In this document: positions 39,001 through 50,300 of the stretch, piece by piece
Layout: each line of letters begins with the position of its first letter
Numbering within the stretch: position 1 is the first letter of the stretch
Made by a program: the position numbers and the translations under genes
NCBI RefSeq assembly: GCF_037975245.1
Contig: NC_092580.1
Span: 14,485,001-14,549,000, forward strand
DNA: 64,000 bases
From: Apostichopus japonicus
Taxonomy: Eukaryota; Echinodermata; Holothuroidea; Aspidochirotida; Stichopodidae
Reading direction: 5' to 3'
Notes under the pieces: generated by a model
The model's input: only the letters and a program-made list of their open reading frames with translations
Databases searched by the model: none
What the model was told of the DNA's origin: nothing

Positions 39001-42000
39001 ACAGAAATGTACCTGTTGTAGTTCTCGGTTGTGAGGTAGGCCCTTCAGTTGTTGGAACACTTAGTGTAGTTGAAGGTGGAATAGAAGCTGTGGAATAAAT
39101 GAAATTGAACATTTACAGTGAATGAAAAAGATCAAACATATCTTATTTGACGCTAAGAAATGTACATTTGGTCAACAAAAGTGTTTGTGAATAGCAAAAT
39201 GTATTACAGAAATGTACCTGTTGTAGTTCTCGGTTGTGAGGTAGGCCCTTCAGGTGTTGGAACACTTGTTGTAGTTGAAGGTGGAACAGGAGCTGCCGAA
39301 TAAATGAAATTGAACATTTCTACTGAATGGACAGAATTAAAACATCTTATTTGACACTTTGTAATGTTTATTTGCTCAACAGCAAAATGGATTACAGAAA
39401 TGTACCTGTTGTAGTTCTCGGTTGTGAGGTAGGCCCTTCAGTTGTTGGAACACTTAGTGTAGTTGAAGGTGGAATAGAAGCTGTGGAATAAATGAAATTG
39501 AACATTTACAGTGAATGAAAAAGATCAAACATATCTTATTTGACGCTAAGAAATGTACATTTGGTCAACAAAAGTGTTTGTGAATAGCAAAATGTATTAC
39601 AGAAATGTACCTGTTGTAGTTCTCGGTTGTGAGGTAGGCCCTTCAGGTGTTGGAACACTTGTTGTAGTTGAAGGTGGAACAGGAGCTGCCGAATAAATGA
39701 AATTGAACATTTCTACTGAATGGACAGAATTAAAACATCTTATTTGACACTTAGTAATGTTTATTTGCTCAACAGCAAAATGGATTACAGAAATGTACCT
39801 GTTGTAGTTCTCGGTTGTGAGGTAGGCCCTTCAGTTGTTGGAACACTTAGTGTAGTTGAAGGTGGAATAGAAGCTGTGGAATAAATGAAATTGAACATTT
39901 ACAGTGAATGAAAAAGATCAAACATATCTTATTTGACGCTAAGAAATGTACATTTGGTCAACAAAAGTGTTTGTGAATAGCAAAATGTATTACAGAAATG
40001 TACCTGTTGTAGTTCTCGGTTGTGAGGTAGGCCCTTCAGGTGTTGGAACACTTGTTGTAGTTGAAGGTGGAACAGGAGCTGCCGAATAAATGAAATTGAA
40101 CATTTCTACTGAATGGACAGAATTAAAACAAATCTTATTTGACACATAGTTATGTTCGAACACTTGGTGTAGTTGCTATTAAATAGTGAGTAAACATTGC
40201 GAACGTAATATTTTTTGTGACAAGATCATTGAAATACAAAACAATATACATGCCAACTTAAAGGAATGAATCGAAACATTAAGAAGACAACAAACAAGTA
40301 CATATGATTGATATAGTAGCATGTGTAATATCCATTAATGCATCTACAATGATACGTGTAATGGATTTTTTTAAATTTTATGTCTGGTTTCATTAGAGTA
40401 TAGGATTTAACAACATGTAATGATAATTCGTTCTGCAACTATATATCATGCCCATCAAATAGTTCGATATTGATACTTTCAATCATCTCGGAACGCAAAC
40501 AGACGATTTCGTTACGAAATATAATAACGAAATTACAACAAATAACTTCCGTATACCTGGATTACTATTGTAATTTGAAATTCAACATTTGTTACATTTT
40601 AATAAAGGACAACATGTTATAAAGAATCCATTACTCTAATGAAACCAAATACAATTATATCTGCTAATAACGCTATAATACACAGTTATAATTCAAAAAT
40701 TTACGATGATATACAAATAATTGTTTAAGTACAACTATTTGAATAGATTACATATTTCAGTATATATCAATTGGACAAGGTTATTGTCATGTGTTTACTT
40801 TTGTAGAGATAATAAAGATGAATTATGGTCTTAGGGAGAGAAAAATTCAAGAAAGAAAAACAAGTTCATTTCATTAGTGACATCACAATATTCATGGAAT
40901 CTTTCGAAAAGACAGAGAAAAACAAAGGGGGAGAGGGAATGATAAAAGGAGAGAAAAATAAAAATAAATGAGTGACTTCACAATACAAATAAATTACATA
41001 AAAGTACATGAAATATTGCAAATATGAAAACAATTTCGAAATGCAATGATAATTTAAGATGAAATAAGATGAATAATGTCCTTTGGAAGAGAAAAACTTA
41101 AAGAAAGAAAAATATATTAATTAGTAAATTACAATGTTCATGGAATCTTTCAAATAGACTGAGAAAATCAAGGGGAGGGTGGGGGAGAGAGGAGGGAGAA
41201 ATAAAAGAAGAACATTTCAAAAACTCCACGATGTCAAACAAGTATGAAAGAATTTATTGAAATAAATGAAAACAATTTTCGAAATGTAATGTTCTCTTCC
41301 AAAATTCTTGGAGAAAATATACTTTGAGGCAAATGGAAACGCACAAAATGATCCTTTTTTGTTCTACATTAATGAAAAAAGGAGGGGGACGGGAGAGGGA
41401 GAGGGTGAAGGATATGTGGAGATTTCACGTCTTACCATCATTACTGTGCTTATGGCTTTTCGAAAAGTTTGTCACATACCATTTTCATTTCTGCATATAC
41501 AATCGACAATTGGACAAAGTAATTGTCACTTGGTTACTTTTGTGGAGATAAAAGAAGAAGAACAACATGTTAATTAGTGACTTCAAAGTGACAAACAAGT
41601 AAATGACATGACAAATTGTTAATTTAAAGCAATTTCAAGAAAGTTCCTATGTGCAGTTGAAACTTTCTTTAATGGTCACCATGTATTGCCCCCAAAACGG
41701 CTTGGGAGTCAATGTTCAATGATGCTAAGAATTAAACAAACTCTTTTTTTTTTGGTCACACTTAGATCCGTCTGCCTTACTGATAGATCTAAGTGGATCT
41801 TACTCTATGTCTAGAAACAATATGGAGAAACAAAACATCTGAGTAGCCTACTCTCGGGAATTTCTAGCAATTTGTAGGGTACTAACATTTGGGACCAATA
41901 AAGGTGACTTTTATGAAATCTATTGAGATTGACATTATAAGCGTAATTCTTATTTTTTGTACGTTCATGGAATTTTCAGAATATACAGAGAAAAACAAAG

Positions 42001-43449
42001 GAGGAGAGGAAGAGATAAAAGAAGATGAGAAATTAAAAAAAATAAATGAGTAACCCCACAATGACATACAAGTAAAGTGACATATTGAAATATGAAAACA
42101 ATTTCGAAATGTAATGTTTCACTTGCAAAATTCTTTGAATGGAAACATAAACAATAGTTAGTCATACTATCATTACTGTACATGTTGCCTTTTTCGAAAA
42201 TTTCATCATATAGCATTCTCATTGCTGTATACATACACATACCATTTCCGTCCGACAGCTTTTCCCCTTTCGACAGATGCTTGGTAATGTACTAAACTGT
42301 CTATTTTTTTTTTATTAAAGTTAAATTTTCAGATGCTATTCGTTACTATAAGTCATTAGCTTTACTAGTCCAAATCACTTCAGATTAGTAAAGAATAAGC
42401 AGAAATTTTATATATATTTTATATATCTTTATATATTATTATCGAAGAAAAAAAGTGATGGTAACGTTTCTTCATGGCAGCTGATACTTATCGTTAACAC
42501 GGCCATCGGTAGCTGTTTCCTCCATCGCGATACTCAGTCAGGTTCGAAATATGTAACATCTACTGCATGGACTATAACCAGAAGCGTGCAACACCGTTAT
42601 AATCACGTCTAACCGTCACCATGGCTGAACAGGCAATGCTACACTTTCATAAATCTATATATATATAGGGTTCCCACTCCCAACATACATAACACTATAG
42701 TGCTGATAAATTGTTCCTCGTCAAGCACAGCGGTGCGTGACTTACTTTCTGTTCACTAGAAAACTGAACAATAATATATATTGTTGAAAAAGCAAGCTAT
42801 ATCAAAGCTAGTCATTCAGAAGGTGCATTGTATATTTTTTTAGAAAACTAAACTATATTGTGTACAAGATATGGCAGCGGCAGTCAGGCAGAATGCCTAC
42901 TGTATAACCATATGAGCGGTATTAAATGCTACCTTCGATAGACCCACCCCCATATGTCGACTCAGTTGAGATAGAAACTGCGAGACAAACTGCGATAGAA
43001 ACTACGAAAGTTTAGAAGGAAAGATAAGCTGTCGTTTTGTCGATCACGTTTGCTACGATACTCGACAGCAAAAATAAAAAAAATATATACTTGAAAAAAA
43101 TCAAATCAAACTTTACCAAACCAACCAACAAATTAAACAAACAGACACATAAGTAAATTACAGATCCGCAAAACATGTGGCGTTATGTATAGGGCCATCA
43201 CAATCATACCACGAAACGACGATATTAGGCATTCGCTTCATCGTATCGACTTTGTGGGACACAACTTTTGCTGTAGATGAAATGAAGAACAATTCATGCC
43301 CCACCTAGATTGTTTTGAGCGGGGGGAGGGGGGGGGGGTAGGCTTTGCTAAAATGAGATCAAGTGACATTTAACCTGTTGTCGTAATATCTCCCTTTAAT
43401 AAATTAGGAATGGTCGGTGGTTCTGTTGGCACATTGACCATAATGTAAA
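30034..43449 (-). CDS. Gene B: mucin-like protein with 26 tandem PTS-repeat exons and EGF C-terminus (5' end not found)
   Basis: A predicted extracellular, heavily O-glycosylated protein. In coding order: two candidate upstream exons (43375-43449 and 42933-42977), 26 tandem 75-nt exons for Ser/Thr/Pro blocks (40078 down to 35294, about 650 residues), a 65-residue exon of unknown fold (32564-32758), an EGF exon (31482-31598), a degenerate EGF exon (30727-30818) and a terminal exon with TGA (30034-30087). Joins from the array down to the stop are in phase 1 except the last, which is phase 0. No transmembrane segment or GPI signal is seen after the array, so secretion is likely, but the N-terminus is missing. 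The same strand and similar domain style as gene A suggest related extracellular roles; mucins of this kind can form protective or adhesive layers. No named orthologue is recognised. The start coordinate here is the furthest candidate exon, not a start codon. Confidence 0.65.
30280..30535. repeat. Palindromic foldback element in the last intron of gene B
   Basis: Two inverted arms of roughly 105-120 bp meet near 30432 with almost no loop; both contain GAGGATATGTGTAATCCCA and CGGTAGCATGTGC. It could form a long RNA hairpin when transcribed. Non-coding, MITE-like. Confidence 0.8.
30727..30818 (-). CDS. Gene B degenerate EGF-like exon
   Basis: Reads NPCTDNVPVPCNGNVESC, then FFRPGSNDTTCI, four cysteines in EGF-like order and an N-glycosylation sequon (NDT). 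It enters in phase 1 and leaves in phase 0 at GTAAGT. The last two EGF cysteines are missing after joining to the terminal exon. Confidence 0.65.
31482..31598 (-). CDS. Gene B EGF exon
   Basis: Reads KCTPNPCQNNGKCIAEDY, then TCQCDFGYRGDYCREP, a complete six-cysteine EGF. 117 nt, phase 1-1. The donor GTCCGT is non-consensus. Confidence 0.8.
31858..31885. repeat. CA microsatellite
   Basis: Short CA run in the intron between the unknown exon and the EGF exon of gene B. Confidence 0.8.
32564..32758 (-). CDS. Gene B exon of unknown fold
   Basis: A 195-nt exon in phase 1-1, giving 65 residues rich in beta-forming residues: STTDGVLNVTATIIDLTSV, then LVRPERLVPLNSTGVYVFG and a hydrophobic QLQGAVIVI end. 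It has no cysteine and two or three N-glycosylation sequons (NVS, NVT, NST). The acceptor CTCCTATAG and donor GTACAG are acceptable. It directly follows the mucin array in phase. I do not recognise the domain; it could be a beta-sandwich fragment. Confidence 0.6.
33375..34282. mobile_element. hAT-like element with nested insertions, gene B intron
   Basis: Perfect 8-bp target duplication TGTACCTT at 33367-33374 and 34283-34290. Ends CAAGGGCGGCGGAACC and, inverted, CACGGGCGGCGGATGC. Inside, from about 33535, sits a further fragment starting CAGGGGCGTAGCCAG and a copy of the flanking 33140-33350 sequence, so the element was hit by later insertions or rearranged. Confidence 0.65.
35150..40195. 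repeat. Tandem repeat array of 182-205 bp exon-plus-intron units
   Basis: The genomic side of the exon array. Units come in three main lengths: 182 bp (short intron with a 6-bp deletion near the acceptor), 188 bp, and 205 bp (older-looking intron with an extra AAAGTGTTTGTGAATAGC block). At the right end 205- and 188-bp units alternate as a near-perfect 393-bp higher-order repeat, three times between 39013 and 40078. Fragments without a full exon mark both borders, near 35160-35290 and 40080-40195. Confidence 0.9.
35294..40078 (-). CDS. Gene B: array of 26 identical-length (75 nt) mucin-repeat exons
   Basis: Each exon encodes 25 residues, consensus ASIPPSTTLSVPTTEGPTSQ followed by PRTTT or LKTTT; 17 of 25 are Ser, Thr or Pro. 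Every exon runs from an acceptor such as TTTTTTCAACAG or TTATTCAACAG to a donor ACAACAG/GTACAT, phase 1-1. The other two sense frames of the exon contain stops. Exon starts on the plus strand: 35294, 35482, 35670, 35858, 36045, 36227, 36415, 36597, 36779, 36961, 37143, 37331, 37519, 37707, 37895, 38083, 38265, 38447, 38637, 38825, 39013, 39218, 39406, 39611, 39799, 40004. Introns are only 107-130 nt. Variant copies at 39218, 39611 and 40004 read APVPPSTTTSVPTPEG. Substitutions occur between copies, but I saw no indel inside an exon. Confidence 0.8.
40196..42932. other. Region between mucin array and upstream candidate exons
   Basis: AT-rich, with three diverged copies of a segment containing AAACAATTTCGAAATG(C/T)AATG and GAGAAAAACAAAG near 40920-41040, 41080-41290 and 41980-42120. 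No exon supported. Confidence 0.5.
42933..42977 (-). CDS. Gene B possible short upstream exon, 45 nt
   Basis: A phase 1-1 segment reading VSISTESTYGGGSIE between acceptor TTTGTCTCGCAG and donor GAAG/GTAGCA. Ser/Thr/Gly content and phase fit gene B, but it is very short and unsupported by homology. Confidence 0.25.
43375..43449 (-). CDS. Gene B candidate upstream exon, 75 nt
   Basis: An isolated open segment reading VYIMVNVPTEPPTIPNLLKG and ending DITTT, flanked by GTCAAG at the acceptor and ACAACAG/GTTAAA at the donor. It has exactly the length and phase (75 nt, 1-1) of the array exons and shares their TTT end and V-P-T core. It may be a diverged ancestor or the first exon of the repeat domain. 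The acceptor has a poor pyrimidine tract, so it could also be a relic. Confidence 0.4.
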
Positions 43450-46400
43450 CTTGACGGATGTTTGAGTGTCGCCCAGAATAACGTAAAGTTCTTTACGGAC
43501 TCAAAATAAACGTCCGCAGAAAAACAAAATCCTGAAGAAAAACACTTCCCCCTGGTTTTCTAAACCAGAAAGCCAGTGGGCTTATTGTGATTCCTTGCCA
43601 ATTGAGATTATAATCCCAAGTTTTGCTCATTGTTGATTAAATTGATCAGCAAGGTTCTTTCATTGACAATGGAATACCTACTAAATGTGTTAACTAACCA
43701 CGTTTACAAGCTATTATTAGCATAATTCAACTCAAGCCCTGGCCCCTAATAAATGTGCATAATATCACATTGAACATACATTATCATGTACCCGTTATCA
43801 ACACCTTCACACAAAGTGTGATTCAATTCTGAAAATGTTTACATTCGACCCTGTGACCTCCTTAATATTCCTGAGATGAGCACCAAAATCAATAGGGCTC
43901 TTCTACTCACTGTGGCACATATAAGTACCAAGTATCACTTCAATCCAACTTGTCATTGTTCAGTTACCGTGTTTACAAGCTATTTTAGTGAAAATAAACT
44001 TAACCCCCGCCCCCTAATAAATATGCATAATATCAACTTGAACATATATTACCATGTACCTACTAACTACCAACACATTAACACCAAGTATGAATAAATT
44101 CTGACTTTCTGTTGCGGAGTTATAAGCATTTGGAGAATTTCACAATTGAACCTGTGACCTCATTAATATTCATGAACACCAAAATCAATAGGGTTCATCT
44201 ACTCACTATGGCGCATTTATGTACCAAGTATGACTTCAATCCAACTTGTCTTTATTCAGTTACCGTGTTTACAAGCTATTGTAGTGAAAATCAACTTAAG
44301 CCCCCCCCCCTAATAAATATGCATAATATCAACTTGAACATATATAAACATGTACCCCCTATAAACCAACATATTAATATTATGTATAATAAATTCTGAC
44401 CTTTTGTTGCAGAGTTATTAGCATTTGAAGATTTTTACGTTTGACCCTGTGACCTCATTATTATTCATGAGATGAGCAGCGAAATCAAAACAATTCTTCT
44501 ACTCAGTATGGCGCACATATGTATTAAGTATGGACTTCAATCCAACTTCTTGTTGTTCATTTACGTGTTTACAAGCTATTTAGTGAAAATAAACTAAAGC
44601 CCGCCCCCTAATAAATATGCATAATATCAACTTGAACATACCTTACCATGTCCCCACTATCTACCAAGAAACACATTAATACGAAGTATGAATATATTCT
44701 GACTTTCGGTTGCAGAGTTATAAGTATTTAGAGATTTTCACGTTTGAACCTGTGACCTCATTATGATACATGAGATGGGCACCAAAATCAATAGGGTTCA
44801 TCTATTCACTATGTCGCATCTATGTATCCAATAAAACGACCAAAAACTACTGGTTAACTGGGATAGGTAAACAACCAATTAACAGTTACCATACTGCTTT
44901 AATACTTGAATCCTCTGGTCCACCCCCCCCCCATGGACACCCATGTCTACAGTGGAATCATGATGCATGGTCAGAATGGAACACCAGTATATTTCCATGC
45001 TGTACACTATGATATGTGGATGTCTAACTGATTTACACCTGAACCCTGAGAGGTACCCATGTATTAGTCTAACAAGTTAAAAACTTCACAGCATCATTGT
45101 ACTTGAGAAGGCATTTGGGACAGAGATAGGAAGGTTCATATCATGATTTTCAGGACCATCGGTGTACAGATGTAGAATGCTAGCTTCAGTGTATGTATGA
45201 ATGTTATGTGCTTGGACAGCAACAACAGACACCACTCACACATGATACATTTAGGATTAGCACCGTCAGCTATCAGCTACATGATAGTTTGCATTACAAA
45301 TATGCCAAGAAGAACCCTATGTCTGGGACGCCTATTGGTGTTGCGGATGCTTTCGGTTTAGTACGGGGCACCATCTTAACAAAGAAACCTCTTCTTTCTG
45401 GTACTCAGAGAACATGAAAACCTGACCTTATGTCACAAGTTTCAAGCAATAATATTCCAATTGCCTTAACATGCTTAATCCATCACGAAATTGGGGCTTG
45501 ATGAGAGCGGAGGATTCTGCAGCCAAGTCAGGAACCGGAAACCGTTGATGTCAACGTGTCAACATTTTCACCCTCAACTTCCCTCCTTCATGTATTTAAC
45601 AGGATCAGACCACATAATTATCCCAAGACTGAAGAGCTGTCAGCCACTACCCTGACGTCAAGTGAAGTAACTTAACAATATAATTATTAATGAAAAGTAA
45701 GGAACTACAACCATCATTCCATCAATTCTTGCTATCCAGCCCAAATTTTTGTATTTTTACTACAGTGCTTGGTACTATACAGTTTATTGATACATCGTTA
45801 TATTTTTTTTTACAACGTACTGCACTCATATGACAAAACTAAGGTATGTGAAATTTTTGACATTTATTTACTTTTAATTATTTAATTTTCGCTCGTTTGC
45901 AGAAGGTGGAATATTGGGTAATGGAAGCAGTAATTATTTGAAGGAATTTTATGTGTAGACAAGTGAGGTACATAAGGGGTTATTTGACCCAAAACTATTG
46001 GAAAGCAGTTTATTTGCCTGGTTTTTAGAGGGTAGCTAGACAACTAAAAACATGTTTGTCACAGTAGAACAGAAGCTGTGAACAATACATGCCGTTTGGT
46101 TTTATAGTCCCAGTATAGACAAGGGAGGGACACATGGGGTAATCTGACCTAAAACTATTTGAGAGCAATTCTTGGCCTAGATTTAGAGGGCAACTAGACG
46201 ACTAAAAATATGTTTGTCACAAGCAGCTGCGAACAATCTATGCCTTGTTTGAAGACCTTATTTATAATCCCTAATTTGTTATGTAAAGATGTTAAGTAGG
46301 GGATAAACAGAACTTTAACTGTTACAGTAGCAAATGAAGCCGTCAATAATCCATGCCCTGTTCGGTTCCAGAATTTTATGAAAACTGAAGCAAGGTTCCT

Positions 46401-47339
46401 AACGATCTAATCACTGCTGTACATTAAGATAACATCGATTGAAGCCGGGGAGGGTGACCGTCCACTTAATGCTGGGCCACCTGGGGCGAAAAAGGGTGAC
46501 ATCCAGAGGACCATGGCTAGTAGGACTTGGAATTTACATGCAGCATAGAGCAGACAGTTAAATCATACAGAAGAGAACAAGACAAGGAAATTAATGCTTC
46601 GTCCCTATTATTTTATTAGAATGTGCTGCAAGTGCATCAACATTTCAACAATACCGGCTTGTTGTTATTCCTACCGTATATTAAACTAACTAATCACAAA
46701 ATGTAAATTCTATCTGAATGGCTTAGGATCCATGATCGGGAGCCACACTCATTGCACCTCGACATCTGCTGTCATAGCTTAACCTAAATATACAAATTTC
46801 ACACCGCCCAAAAAATTATATATCTATGTTTTTTCCATGATTTTATGAAGATTCTGAAGCCATTTGTAGTGCAAATAATGGTTTGTCATTTTTCAAATGT
46901 ACCATTTCTGCATGGTTTCCCTACAGACCTTTCCATTAAAAACTTTCCATGGTGGCATACAGGTATCTTGTACCCCCTTATTGTAGAACAACCCATATCA
47001 CTCTGCATTGCAGTCCCTTAAAATGAACGGTACATAACACTGCAGATGTATAATGATGTGTCGTATTGAGGCACGATAAATTTGATATCTTTTTTTAATT
47101 TCTCCTTTTAGCCAACTTTTTAAACTCCTATCGTACAAAACATAAAATCCCAGGAGACGAAAATGATACAAAAAAAAGTATAGATTTATGTATATTGCAT
47201 ATCCTGATACAAAAGACACTTAAGTACTTGAAAGAAATCAATAATCGCGAAGTTTAAGCTCAACTTTTTAGAAAGTGACCAGTGTGCTGTTGCTCTGCCA
47301 CTGAGAAAATGACACCTCTCTAACTGGTACAAAACAAGA
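43450..47339. other. Intergenic region between genes B and C
   Basis: Satellite-like repeats to 44770, then unique-looking sequence. A diverged duplication with GGTTTTTAGAGGGTAGCTAG / GATTTAGAGGGCAACTAGAC lies at 45950-46210. The gene C 3' UTR must begin just left of 47340. The missing 5' exons of gene B may lie here, but no signal-peptide exon was recognised. Confidence 0.5.
43720..44770. repeat. Tandem repeat of about 270-300 bp, four copies
   Basis: Units share CCTAATAAATATGCATAATA, GTGACCTCATTAATATTCAT and AGTTACCGTGTTTACAAGC. The CCTAATAAAT block recurs at about 43745, 44010, 44310 and 44605. Non-coding satellite-like DNA to the right of the gene B candidate exons. Confidence 0.85.
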
Positions 47340-47379
47340 TCATTGCAACTGAGTTGCTTCTTGGAATGCTGTCATCCAT
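47340..47379 (-). CDS. FGD5/6-like: Gene C terminal coding exon
   Basis: A 40-nt coding segment that completes the Glu codon and reads WMTAFQEATQLQ then TGA. It supplies the Trp helix closing PH2, which is why I accept so short an exon. The acceptor is TTTAATTGCAG. The 3' UTR lies to the left. Confidence 0.8.
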
Positions 47380-50300
47380 CTGCAATTAAACAACAAAAAA
47401 GAAGCCATTAACAATTGACATGCTCCTCCATTTTTAAAGGCATTGAAGACTCGCCCCAAACCGTGTGCAGCCATCTGAAAAGTTAACTTTTCGCTGCTTG
47501 CAAGTGACATTTTGTTCGTGTTGTTACAAAACGCAGACAGTACAGTAATAAAACGCGATACCTTGTTATCTTAAGCTGGACATGAGATTCCATCGCTGTA
47601 TTGTTTGTACACTGTGATGTGAGTATTGACCGCAGCTGTATGTTCTAACTGTACACTAGTGTCTATTTACAGATGGTAGCAGGCTATGTGTGTGTATTTT
47701 CTGGGGTCGATGGTGGTGTCTAACACTTCTGTTACACCTCATTCGAAACTAGGTCAGATTACCGGCATTAGACGTTTCTTTTTGCCCGAGTCTCCACATC
47801 CTTTAAACATATTTTCTACAACACTGCTTATCTGCTCTGCTAATTTGCTTGTATGTGCAAACAATTTTTTATTAATGCAAGCAGATTTTAACATTCATGG
47901 AAAGGGTAGGGAAAACAATGAATACTTCAGGCTGCCCTATCAAAATTTGAAGGGCTATTTAGATGGCTGAATTACCAAAACTTCGATTTATATAGCGCTT
48001 TATTAAGATTATAGCTAGTGAAATTCTTAAATACAGGTCAAATTTATTTTTAGTTAGAAATGGATTCATTCAAAAAATACAAATCTCTTGGTATAAAAAT
48101 GTAAAGATGGAAACTTACTCATCAGTGGAAGTCTGTGAATCTGCCTTGAAGAATTTAGATATCTTGGCTTGGGTCAATTTGATTTCTCCCTGTATGAATG
48201 AATAAAAAAAGAAGCGGATCTTTCAAATAACAGACAAAACTAAGTGTATTTATATCACCTTCCTTGGGCAGGAAAGGAACATTAATCAAAACAGCTTGGA
48301 AAAATTCTCAATCCTACCTATATAACTTTGTAAATGAGATTATATATAGCTCATTATCTGGAAATGTTATGCTATGTAAAATAAGTTACAGGATTCTATT
48401 CCACATATCATTTTTTTCTGAGATGTGAGTGTAGTTATTACTCAGTCTACTTACATTCTCACAGCTGACATTAAAGCCGATGAGAGGGAAGGTACTTTCT
48501 GCGGCAACATCCTCACTGGCTTTGTAGGTATAGAGCACCTTGTCTTTGACCACAAACCACATCCTCTTCCAACTCTTCTTCTCCTTGTATTGGAGGTATC
48601 CCTTGATAGTGATGTCTTCGTCGGTTGCGCTCACCTGTTTTAGGAAACAATGTAATGTATTTAGCTTAACTGAATTGAAAAATATCATTTACAAGGTCAC
48701 GAGGCCCATGCTGTAGTGCACTATGTAGTGAAGTGCACACTGCGCAAACATAGCAGATACTGTGCAAATGTACTGCACTGTAAATGAAGCACACTGTAGT
48801 GTACGCAATTACTGCAATATTCTAAGGCCCACATGACCAAGAAAGGAACACATGCTTGGACAGATTCTGGCAGCCCAAGAACAGTTTTTTAGTGGCAACA
48901 GTCTTTTGTGTATATGACAAAAAGCTTATGATAATCCTATGATTAAGGATCTAATTATTCAGGAAAAGTGAATTTTTGAACCTCCTTTTATAATAACAGT
49001 GGATAACGATGAGCGACTGACGTCATCGCAGCACTTCATTGTCTGGGGCTGCAGGGACGCTATCATTAGGCAAGATACACTGTAGCGAGGAAAGTAGAAT
49101 ACAGTGATTTAGATGTGAGTTGGAGTTGCAAGTTAGCAATCTTTTGGAGAGTTCAAATCCTTCAAGAATTCCCTACTAGTTCTTCATAAAATGTTGTTCA
49201 GATATTTGAGAAATATCACATTTTTAACTGAAAACTATGGTAGTCTATGATTTATTGAATGCTGGCTGCTAATTACCTCTTTGAGAATCTTAGACTTCGA
49301 CGGGGTAACGTGGGACTTCCTCCGTTTCACTTTCATGCTCGTAGATGGTGAAACAGGGTTTTTAGCTGGAAGCAAAACAGGAAAGAAACATTAGTTCACA
49401 CAGTTGAACAATGAATGATGGTTCAATCACATTCTTAAGAGAACAAATACAGCAGGATGCTTAAAATATATATATTTCTAATATTAAGTCTACTTGCAAT
49501 AGTTACAAGCACATAAAAAAATCTGTACAGAACTGTACATATTGTCAAATGAAAGCAGGACAATAATTATTGGCTGAATAGAAGTGCTCATTATGATTAT
49601 ACTCACCGCCTAGAGTAACACTACACTCGTCGCAGACTCTTCCATTCTTCTTGAGGTATTCCAGGTAAACTTTGTCCTTGGAGCAGTTCCCACAGACAAC
49701 CTGTTTGTAAAGATGTAAAATAATGCAATCAACTGCAGCCACCAGAAAAGTCAGGGAATAATACATCCTGCATCGAAACATCAATGCAAAATGGGCAAAT
49801 AACACTGAGAAAATTAAGTTCTCTCTACACAGAACAATGGTTTATCTTTCAGAGACAAGTCAAAGTGTTAAAAGAACTGCTTCACTTAATTATTACAAGC
49901 TTGTGAATGTTGAAACAATGTTGTATATGTTTATGTAAAGGAAGAAGCCTGTTAAGCTGGTTAACAGGGCTTTCACATCATTCAAACCAGCCTTGAAGGC
50001 CAGGTGCAGTTAGTCGTCAAGCAGTCACATATGTGTGCACTGCTAGGGCTGATCACACTTTAGGTGGATCTGTTTAGAAGACGAGATGTTTCAAAGATAT
50101 TCATGGAGATGAATTTAATACACCATAGGGTCAATAAACCTTGTTCATACAGAAATCCATGTAAACTTATCTTTCGATATCTGATTTCCTTCATTCTGTG
50201 GTCTATGTTGAAGTAAGACTAGAAACTAACCTTTCCACAGGCTCTACAATGATGCCTTCTCCATGTCATGGTGAATTCACTGGTACAAATCTGACACATG

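Noticed and set aside
35150-40195. CRISPR-like or centromeric satellite array
   Set aside because: Unit length 182-205 bp with no spacers, in a eukaryotic intron-exon context; consistent splice sites and coding frame point to exon amplification.
43876-44399. Plus-strand ORFs starting MSTKINRALLL and MRSYKHLEN
   Set aside because: They come from the 270-300-bp tandem repeat and resemble each other only for that reason.
47686-47970. 94-codon plus-strand ORF near the end of gene C
   Set aside because: No domain and no supporting exon; lies in the last intron of gene C on the other strand.
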